From: Myxococcaceae bacterium
Lineage (GTDB): Bacteria > Myxococcota_A > Polyangia > Polyangiales > Ga0077539
NCBI GenBank assembly: GCA_004297725.1
Contig: SCUS01000098.1
Coordinates: forward strand, 62,001 to 126,000
DNA length: 64,000 bases
Direction of reading: 5' to 3'
How positions within the stretch are numbered: the stretch's first letter is position 1; the number at the start of each line of letters is the position of its first letter. The position numbers and the translations under genes were made by a program. This document shows positions 32,027 to 36,651 of this stretch, piece after piece. The notes beneath the pieces are model-generated. The model saw nothing but the letters and a program-made list of their open reading frames with translations, was not told the origin of the DNA and made no database searches.

Positions 32027-32374
32027 GTGGTGACGCAGCTCTCGCTCCTCGCGGAGGTGCCGGTGAGGCACGTGGTGCAGCGACGGCCGCCGGCGGGCCC
32101 GACGCCCACGGAGCGGATCCTCGTCGACCTGGCGCCATTCCTCCCGGCCGAGTCGACGCCGCGCCACCACAAGGGCTGCGTCGAGATCGCGCTCTCGAAG
32201 GGGCACGCGCTCGAGCGCACGCTCCGCAAGCTGGGCTTCCGCCCGAACGCGCGGGCCTTCGACTGGGTGCGCCCGAAGCGCGTGAAGGGCGTGGCGGCGC
32301 AGGCCGAGGTCGAGGCGCCCGGGCCGGTGCAGCGGTTCTGGCGGCTCGACACGAGCGGGAGCGCGCGCAGATGA
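32027..32374 (+). CDS. Phage protein of unknown function downstream of repeat
   Basis: 115 residues from GTG 32027 (or 32030), 14 bp after the pentamer tract, with GGGAG at 32013-32017 as possible ribosome-binding site. It begins with LSLLAEVPVRHVVQRRPP and has HHKGCVEIALSKGHALERTLRKLGFRPNARAFDWVRPKR in the middle. No family recognised. Its frame stays open upstream through the whole repeat, so a variant repeat number could join it to the GTG at 31918. The stop overlaps the DUF3310 start. Confidence 0.6.
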   Translation: MVTQLSLLAEVPVRHVVQRRPPAGPTPTERILVDLAPFLPAESTPRHHKGCVEIALSKGHALERTLRKLGFRPNARAFDWVRPKRVKGVAAQAEVEAPGPVQRFWRLDTSGSARR

Positions 32375-32589
32375 GCGACCCCGTGAACCACCCGCCGCAC
32401 TACGGCGGCGAGGGCAACGTCTACGAGGCCATCAAGGTCATCGAGGCCTGGGAGCTCGGGTTCTGCCTGGGCAACGCGGTGAAGTACATCGCGCGCGCCG
32501 GGAAGAAGGGAGAGCGCGTCGAGGACCTCGAGAAGGCCCGCTGGTACCTCGATCGCGAGATCGCTCGGGCGAAGGGCGGTGCACGATGA
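32371..32589 (+). CDS. DUF3310 family phage protein
   Basis: 72 residues with the full DUF3310 pattern: an N-terminal VNHPPHYGG, then IKVIEAWELGF, GNAVKYIARAGKKG and a final DLEKARWYLDREI. The family is common in tailed phages, including nucleotide-kinase-like T7 gp1.7 relatives, but its function here is not known. It overlaps its upstream neighbour by 4 nt (ATGA) and its stop overlaps another ATG at 32586. Confidence 0.9.
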   Translation: MSDPVNHPPHYGGEGNVYEAIKVIEAWELGFCLGNAVKYIARAGKKGERVEDLEKARWYLDREIARAKGGAR

Positions 32590-32724
32590 GCCGCCTCGAC
32601 ACCAGCCCCCTCGGCGCCGAGCTGGACGACGCGCGCGATCGTCGCGTGCGCCCGTCGGTTCTACTCGCTCCTGGGGACCACCAACGACCAGGCGATCTTC
32701 AGCGAGGAGGCGGACGCCGCGTTC

Positions 32725-33015
32725 GTGGTCGCGGCGGTCAACGCGCTCCCCGCCCTCCTCGCCGTGCTCCGCACGGAGCGAGCTGCGCGGGAGGCTGCGG
32801 AGGCTGAGCGCGAGAACCTCCAGGGCGACTACGAGGTGGGGTGCAACGAGGCGCGGCGGCTCTCCGACCAGCTCACGAAGCTGAAGAAGGCCGCTCGCGG
32901 CGTCCTGTCGGCGCTGGAGTTCTACGACCCCGACGGCGATGACGAGTCCGAGGACGAATTGAACGCCGCGTGCGGTGAACTCGACGCGCTGCTGCCGGAG
33001 GTGCCCCGTGGCTGA
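32725..33015 (+). CDS. Phage protein, probably frameshifted at its 5' end
   Basis: 96 residues from GTG 32725: a Glu/Arg-rich coiled coil (AAREAAEAERENL) followed by a compact helical part and an acidic tail (YDPDGDDESEDEL). The frame continues upstream with convincing protein sequence (ACARRFYSLLGTTNDQAIFSEE would precede it) but without a start codon, while an ATG at 32586, overlapping the DUF3310 stop, opens a different frame (MSRLDTSPLGAELDD). One extra base at about 32630-32645 would explain both, so the intact gene was probably 32586-33015. Confidence 0.6.
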   Translation: MVAAVNALPALLAVLRTERAAREAAEAERENLQGDYEVGCNEARRLSDQLTKLKKAARGVLSALEFYDPDGDDESEDELNAACGELDALLPEVPRG

Positions 33016-33457
33016 CCGCCCGATCCACTACTCCGGAGGCGTCCTCTACCTCTCCGGGCGCGTCCGCCGCGGCTGCACCACCATGCTCCCGGGCTGGCCG
33101 GCGTGCACCTCGGGGCGCCGAGGCGAGGCGATATCCGCCGCCGGTGAGCAGTCGATCGATATCACCCAGGTGACGTGCCCGCGTTGCCGCGACCTCTGGC
33201 AGCGCTCGCGCGACGACCACGCCGAGCTGACAGCGCACCAGCGCTGGTTCTCGGCGCGGCTCGGGACGCGCGGCCCGCGGGGCGTGCAGCTCGCCACGCT
33301 CGGGCAGATGCTCACGCTCCCGGAGTCCTCGCTGCGGGTGACGCTCGACTCGCCCGACCACCCGGACGGCGGCGAGCGCGAGGTGGTGCTCACGCCCGAG
33401 GAGGCCGAGCGCATCGGTCGGGTGCTGGTCGCCTGGGGGGAGGCCCGCCGTGGCTGA
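33008..33457 (+). CDS. Phage protein with Cys pair, unknown
   Basis: 149 residues from GTG 33008, which shares an 8-nt overlap (GTGGCTGA) with the previous stop. The N-terminal half contains YSGGVLYLSGRVRRGC and a CPRCRDLW motif near residue 57; the C-terminal half has LGQMLTLPESSLRVTLDSP and a helical EEAERIGRVLVAW. Possibly a small metal-binding protein. No family recognised. Confidence 0.55.
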   Translation: MADRPIHYSGGVLYLSGRVRRGCTTMLPGWPACTSGRRGEAISAAGEQSIDITQVTCPRCRDLWQRSRDDHAELTAHQRWFSARLGTRGPRGVQLATLGQMLTLPESSLRVTLDSPDHPDGGEREVVLTPEEAERIGRVLVAWGEARRG

Positions 33458-33545
33458 CCTCCTCATCCGCGACAAGTACGGCTGGACGTGGCGGCGCGTG
33501 AACACGGGCGCGCGCTGGGTCTGGGAGGTGGTGTCCCGTGGGTGA
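33450..33545 (+). CDS. Very small Trp-rich peptide gene
   Basis: 31 residues from GTG 33450 with 8-nt overlaps to both neighbours. The peptide is basic and Trp-rich (DKYGWTWRRVNTGARWVWEV). Its two flanking junctions match the pattern of adjacent gene junctions exactly, which is the main reason to believe it is translated. Confidence 0.45.
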   Translation: MADLLIRDKYGWTWRRVNTGARWVWEVVSRG

Positions 33546-33945
33546 GATCACGGTGATGGTGTTCTGGCAGACGCGCTACGAGGTGGAGCAGGTGCTCGGC
33601 GCGGTGCTCCTGCATCGCTTCAGACTGACGGAGTCCCTCGGCGCCGATGCGGAGTACGCCTTCGACGGCGTCGACCGCATCCTCCGCAGCCTCCCGCAGT
33701 GGTCGGCGCCCACGGACCTCGCGCGGGTTCCCATCGGGGACTGCTGCGACCTCAAGGTGCTCGCGACCGCCTTCGAAGAGGCGTGCCCCGGCGCCGAGAG
33801 GATCGTCGAGGAGTTGGGTCACATCGTCGATGCGGCGGCCTCGGGCTACTGGACCGGCGCCGACGAGGACACGGAAACCTACCGCCGCACGCGGCGCGGG
33901 TGGAAGCTGGTGCGCGACCGGCGCGGTGAGGTCTCCCGTGGGTAA
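33538..33945 (+). CDS. Phage protein of unknown function
   Basis: 135 residues from GTG 33538. It starts with a beta strand (GEITVMVFWQTRYEVEQVLGAVLLHRF), has a helical centre and ends with YRRTRRGWKLVRDRRG, a basic segment. It is bounded by the repeated 8-nt gene overlap on both sides. No family recognised. Confidence 0.6.
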   Translation: MGEITVMVFWQTRYEVEQVLGAVLLHRFRLTESLGADAEYAFDGVDRILRSLPQWSAPTDLARVPIGDCCDLKVLATAFEEACPGAERIVEELGHIVDAAASGYWTGADEDTETYRRTRRGWKLVRDRRGEVSRG

Positions 33946-34477
33946 CCCTGCCCACATCTACCGCGACGAGCGGATGAAGCCCGGGATGCGGGTCGAGCAC
34001 CTCTACCGCGCGCTCGACCTCCTCCTGGGCGCCGCCCCCCGCCTCAACGGCGACGACGACTGGCAGCCGATGCCGCACCCTCTGCTGGTGCTCGCGCGCA
34101 CCGACCAGGTGGTCGACCGCGCGCGGCGCATGGGCTTCGTCGACGGCGTCCTCGCCCAGGAGTGGACGGTGATGGTCTACGCGGAGACGGGCGCCCGCGC
34201 CGAGGAGGCCCGCCTCTCGGCGTACGGCCACACGATGCCCCGCGCGGCGATGTTCGCGGCGCGGCGGGACTGGCTCGCCGGCGTGCGGTGGATGCTCGGG
34301 GCGTGCGTCGCCGCGGAGGTCGCCCTCGAGGGACCGGCCAAGGGGCGCGCGGAGGGGCTGCGGGCGGCGGTCGCCGACTTCGACCGCTTCGACGCCATGA
34401 CGCGCGCGAAGCTGGTGCAGTGGGCGGCGGTGGTCCGTGGCGGCGCGCCGGCGAACGAGGAGGCCTCCGATGGCTGA
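33938..34477 (+). CDS. Phage protein of unknown function
   Basis: 179 residues from GTG 33938. The protein is helical, with GMRVEHLYRALDLLLGAAPR, a central PLLVLARTDQVVDRARRMGF, and a Trp-containing helix (ARRDWLAGVRWMLGACVAAEVALEG). It precedes the excisionase-like gene, overlapping by 8 nt. No family recognised. Confidence 0.55.
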   Translation: MGNPAHIYRDERMKPGMRVEHLYRALDLLLGAAPRLNGDDDWQPMPHPLLVLARTDQVVDRARRMGFVDGVLAQEWTVMVYAETGARAEEARLSAYGHTMPRAAMFAARRDWLAGVRWMLGACVAAEVALEGPAKGRAEGLRAAVADFDRFDAMTRAKLVQWAAVVRGGAPANEEASDG

Positions 34478-34838
34478 CGGCGCCCCGGCCCCCGAGGAGG
34501 TCCTCACGATCGTCGAGGCGGCGGCGCTCTGCCGCGTCTCGGCGGACGTGATGTACCGTCTCGCGGCCGAGGGCGCCGTCCCGGCGAAGAAGGTTGGTGG
34601 CCAGTGGCGGTTGCGTCGAAGCGTGCTCCTCAAGTGGCTCGACGAAAGCGGGGAGTCCTCCACGTCTTCCCGCGCGGGAACCAGTGGTGGGCCCAGGTCC
34701 CCAAGGTCGGAAGGCGCTCCCTCGACGTCCCCCTCGAAGGCGTCTCCAAAGACGACGCCTACCGCATCGCGGCGCAGAAGTTCGGCGCCGGCGCCCTCGA
34801 TCCAAAAGCAGCTCTTGCAGCTCGTGAGGCGGACCTAG
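34470..34838 (+). CDS. Excisionase-like HTH protein overlapping integrase
   Basis: 122 residues from ATG 34470. Residues 8-58 match the helix-turn-helix of excisionase/MerR-like (HTH_17) proteins: LTIVEAAALCRVSADVMYRLAAEG followed by the wing VPAKKVGGQWRLRR and the final helix VLLKWLDE. Residues 60-122 are Ser/Thr/Pro-rich and encoded by DNA that also codes for the integrase N-terminus, so the tail may have little function. Xis proteins direct the integrase toward excision; position directly before int supports this. Confidence 0.8.
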   Translation: MADGAPAPEEVLTIVEAAALCRVSADVMYRLAAEGAVPAKKVGGQWRLRRSVLLKWLDESGESSTSSRAGTSGGPRSPRSEGAPSTSPSKASPKTTPTASRRRSSAPAPSIQKQLLQLVRRT

Positions 34839-35821
34839 CCGAGCTCGCCCGGCTCTACACCGCCGAGAACCGGCACCGGTGGAGCCAGCGCCAGGCCGAC
34901 AACGTCGCCTATCGCCTCGGGAGCTTCGTCGCCCACGTGGGCGTCGCACGCATCGACCAGGTCACCGCCGCGACCCTGTCCACCTACGTGGAGGCCCGGC
35001 GCCGTGCGTGGGCTGAGGAGCACAAGGGCGCGCGGCTCACCGACGCCGCGGTCAACAGAACCATCCAGATCGTGCGCGCGATGGCCCGCTGGGCGGTGAA
35101 GCGCGAGCCGCCGCTCTGCGACCCGGGCGCCCTGCACGCCTGGAAGAACCTCGCCGAGATCGCCCGCAACAGGGATCCTCTCATCCCCTCGCCCGCGGAG
35201 TGGATGACGGTGGTGCGCGAGCTCGAGCGCGAGCCCTCGCCCCGCCCCAACGCCCGCGCCGTCGCGCGCACGCGCGCCAACGCCCGCGGCCTCGCGTGCT
35301 TCGTGGCGCTGGCGGTCCAGACGGGCCTGCGCTTCGACGAGCTGCGGCACCTGCGCGCGGCGGACGTCGGCGCCGACGTGGTGCGCGTGCAGGCCTACGA
35401 CGGCTGGACCCCGAAGGATCGCGAGGAGCGCGACGTGCCCGTGCCGGCGAGCGTCGCCGAGCTCGCGCGCGAGATGATTCTCTGGCGCGACCAGGCCGTG
35501 GGGCTGAACTCCAAGCGCCTCGTCCTCGGCGACCATTGGGTGCTCGACCGGGTCGCCGAGGCGTGGGCGCGCGCCGAGCTGCCCGGCGATCCGCCAGGGA
35601 TGCACGACTGCCGCAGGACCTTCGCCACGGAGATGTCCCGGACCCCTGGCGTGTCCATCCGCGACGTGCAGCGCCTGCTCGGGCACGCAGACCTGAAGAC
35701 CACCGAGCGCTACCTCGGCCGGTACCGCACCGACGCCGCCCGGCCGGCGCTCGACCTCGGGTTCGCGGCCATGCTCCACCGGCCGGCAGCGGCCGTCATC
35801 CCGATGCGGAGCCCCGGGTGA
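34604..35821 (+). CDS. int: Tyrosine recombinase integrase
   Basis: 405 residues from GTG 34604 (a second GTG at 34634 is possible); the first 235 nt overlap the xis-like gene in another frame. Residues 15-65 form an arm-type DNA-binding part (VFPRGNQWWAQVPK), 75-180 the core-binding domain (YTAENRHRWSQRQADN), and 220-390 the catalytic domain with TGLRFDELRHL (Arg), MHDCRRTFATEM (His-x-x-Arg), LLGHADLKTTERYLG (His and the nucleophile Tyr). It would integrate the phage, probably at the tRNA-Arg gene 107 bp downstream. Strong call. Confidence 0.95.
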   Translation: MAVASKRAPQVARRKRGVLHVFPRGNQWWAQVPKVGRRSLDVPLEGVSKDDAYRIAAQKFGAGALDPKAALAAREADLAELARLYTAENRHRWSQRQADNVAYRLGSFVAHVGVARIDQVTAATLSTYVEARRRAWAEEHKGARLTDAAVNRTIQIVRAMARWAVKREPPLCDPGALHAWKNLAEIARNRDPLIPSPAEWMTVVRELEREPSPRPNARAVARTRANARGLACFVALAVQTGLRFDELRHLRAADVGADVVRVQAYDGWTPKDREERDVPVPASVAELAREMILWRDQAVGLNSKRLVLGDHWVLDRVAEAWARAELPGDPPGMHDCRRTFATEMSRTPGVSIRDVQRLLGHADLKTTERYLGRYRTDAARPALDLGFAAMLHRPAAAVIPMRSPG

Positions 35822-35900
35822 CCCCTGTACCGTACCTGTACGCTACGGGGTCGGAATGGGGCGGAACGGAGCGGACTTCTGCGGTCGGGACCGGAACGCG

Positions 35901-35924
35901 AACCCCTGGGTTTTCAGGGGTTTT
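35901..35924 (+). terminator. Terminator after integrase, before tRNA-Arg
   Basis: Stem AACCCCTG (35901-35908) and CAGGGGTT (35915-35922), 6-nt loop, ending in a run of four T. It would end rightward phage transcription and may also serve the converging tRNA-Arg/Pro transcript, though its T-run is weaker in that direction. Confidence 0.65.
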
Positions 35925-35928
35925 ACTG

Positions 35929-35967
35929 CGTGCCCGGCGCGACTCGAACGCGCAACCGGCGGCTTAG
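35929..35967. other. Presumed attachment core in the 3' half of tRNA-Arg(UCU)
   Basis: The integrase ends 107 bp away and the 3' end of the tRNA points at the prophage, the usual arrangement when a phage restores the tRNA 3' half on integration. The matching attL copy would be left of base 1, so the core length cannot be read here. Confidence 0.4.
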
Positions 35968-36002
35968 AAGGCCGCTGCTCTATCCGATTGAGCTACGGGC
36001 AC
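35929..36002 (-). tRNA. tRNA-Arg (anticodon UCU)
   Basis: A 74-nt cloverleaf on the minus strand: acceptor GTGCCCG pairs with CGGGCAC, discriminator G; D-arm GCTCAATCGGATAGAGC; anticodon stem GCGGC/GCCGC enclosing a loop with TCT; T-arm with GGTTGCG/CGCGCC around TTCGAGT. No CCA is encoded. It reads the AGA/AGG codons, rare in a GC-rich genome, and is the probable prophage integration site. Confidence 0.95.
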
Positions 36003-36014
36003 GGACGAAGAGGG

Positions 36015-36088
36015 TCGGGGTGGAGGGATTCGAACCCACGACATCTAGCTCCCAAAGCTAGTGCACTACCAGGCTGTGCTACACCCCG
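36015..36088 (-). tRNA. tRNA-Pro (anticodon UGG)
   Basis: A 74-nt cloverleaf on the minus strand: acceptor CGGGGTG/CACCCCG, discriminator A; anticodon stem CTAGC/GCTAG around TTTGGGA, giving anticodon TGG; T-loop GGTTCGAATCC. It lies 12 nt upstream of tRNA-Arg(UCU), so both are likely processed from one transcript. Confidence 0.95.
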
Positions 36089-36172
36089 TCCGCCAGCGCG
36101 GAAGGTGAAGCGGACCCTAACACGCTCTCCAGAGGCCCGGCACGGCCTTCGTGATTTTTTGCAGATTGATTG

Positions 36173-36200
36173 GTGACAGCACCAGCGATCTGGGTTAGAA
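36173..36200 (+). promoter_or_regulatory. Probable promoter of tRNA-His/Arg
   Basis: -35 GTGACA (36173-36178), 16-bp spacer, -10 TTAGAA (36195-36200), start about 36207, 11 nt before tRNA-His. The 35-nt block around it aligns without gaps with the tRNA-Lys promoter (36416-36450), sharing about two thirds of positions, which supports both. Confidence 0.5.
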
Positions 36201-36217
36201 GCCTTCCCCCCTGGTTC

Positions 36218-36294
36218 GGTGGCCGTAGCTCAGCTGGTAGAGCATCGGATTGTGGCTCCGATGGTCGCGGGTTCAATCCCCGTCGGTCACCCCA
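36218..36294 (+). tRNA. tRNA-His (anticodon GUG)
   Basis: Acceptor GTGGCCG (36219-36225) pairs with CGGTCAC (36284-36290), with an encoded G at -1 (36218) and discriminator C, both hallmarks of tRNA-His. The anticodon stem TCGGA/TCCGA encloses TTGTGGC with anticodon GTG. An encoded CCA follows (36292-36294). Confidence 0.95.
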
Positions 36295-36310
36295 CTTTGA
36301 CTGTCTGCAT

Positions 36311-36383
36311 GCGCCCGTAGCTCAATGGATAGAGCATCGGACTTCGGATCCGAGGGTTAGAGGTTCGACCCCTCTCGGGCGCG
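36311..36383 (+). tRNA. tRNA-Arg (anticodon UCG)
   Basis: 73 nt: acceptor GCGCCCG/CGGGCGC, discriminator G, D-arm GCTCAATGGATAGAGC, anticodon stem TCGGA/TCCGA around CTTCGGA (anticodon TCG), and T-arm AGAGGTTCGACCCCTCT. CCA is not encoded. It follows tRNA-His by 16 nt and is probably co-transcribed. Confidence 0.95.
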
Positions 36384-36419
36384 CCGAAGAGCAAAAAAGA
36401 CAGACATCTCGATAGATTG

Positions 36420-36447
36420 TTGACAGGGTTATCGGTCTGAGATAAAC
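36420..36447 (+). promoter_or_regulatory. Probable promoter of tRNA-Lys
   Basis: Consensus -35 TTGACA (36420-36425), then 16 bp and -10 ATAAAC (36442-36447; GATAAA with 15 bp is the alternative). The start would be about 36454, 8 nt before the tRNA. Layout matches the promoter before tRNA-His. Confidence 0.55.
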
Positions 36448-36461
36448 GCCTCCTCCGCTTC

Positions 36462-36534
36462 GGGACATTAGCTCAATTGGTAGAGCAGTGGACTCTTAAT
36501 CCATTGGCTCTCGGTTCAAGTCCGAGATGTCCCA
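36462..36534 (+). tRNA. tRNA-Lys (anticodon CUU)
   Basis: 73 nt: acceptor GGGACAT/ATGTCCC, discriminator A, D-arm GCTCAATTGGTAGAGC, anticodon stem GTGGA/TCCAT around CTCTTAA (anticodon CTT), T-arm CTCGGTTCAAGTCCGAG. No encoded CCA. A rho-independent terminator follows directly. Confidence 0.95.
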
Positions 36535-36540
36535 CCCCCA

Positions 36541-36570
36541 GAAAGCCCCGGTCTTCCGGGGCTTTCTTCA
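36541..36570 (+). terminator. Rho-independent terminator of the tRNA-Lys transcript
   Basis: Perfect 11-bp stem GAAAGCCCCGG / CCGGGGCTTTC with a TCTT loop, followed by TTCATTT. It ends rightward transcription from the tRNA genes. Confidence 0.85.
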
Positions 36571-36597
36571 TTTCAGCGTCCAACGCACGGCGCGCGA

Positions 36598-36628
36598 GGA
36601 GTCAACGGACATCGATGTCCGCGACTCC
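36598..36628. repeat. Nested inverted repeat after pseudokinase gene
   Basis: GGAGTC (36598-36603) and GACTCC (36623-36628) flank the perfect 16-bp palindrome CGGACATCGATGTCCG (36606-36621). It lies 24 bp past the stop of the leftward pseudokinase gene and has no T-run in either direction. It may be a processing or rho-linked hairpin, or a protein-binding palindrome. Confidence 0.6.
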
Positions 36629-36651
36629 CCACTACGCCGCGCGGCGACGGC

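Larger units (their letters stand above)
1..35928. mobile_element. Prophage (right-hand part), Mu-like head genes with tyrosine integrase
   Basis: About 50 tightly packed, mostly overlapping genes form two opposing blocks around a repressor/Cro-like switch at about 21.1 kb. Seen directly: terminase, portal, protease and gpT-type capsid genes at the left; helicase, primase-like and VRR-NUC genes in the middle; Rad52-type and RecB-type recombination genes at the right; then excisionase and integrase beside a tRNA gene. The left end (tail, lysis, attL) is beyond base 1. The head genes resemble those of Mu-like phages, but no MuA/MuB transposase is seen, so the element probably integrates site-specifically. 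The right boundary is inferred to lie within the 3' half of the tRNA-Arg(UCU) gene. It could be defective, since one gene near 32.6 kb looks frameshifted, but most modules are intact. Confidence 0.9.

Noticed and set aside
36606..36621. Palindrome CGGACATCGATGTCCG as another phage operator
   Set aside because: The half-site resembles the phage operators, but the 4-bp centre is missing and it lies outside the prophage beyond the tRNA genes.
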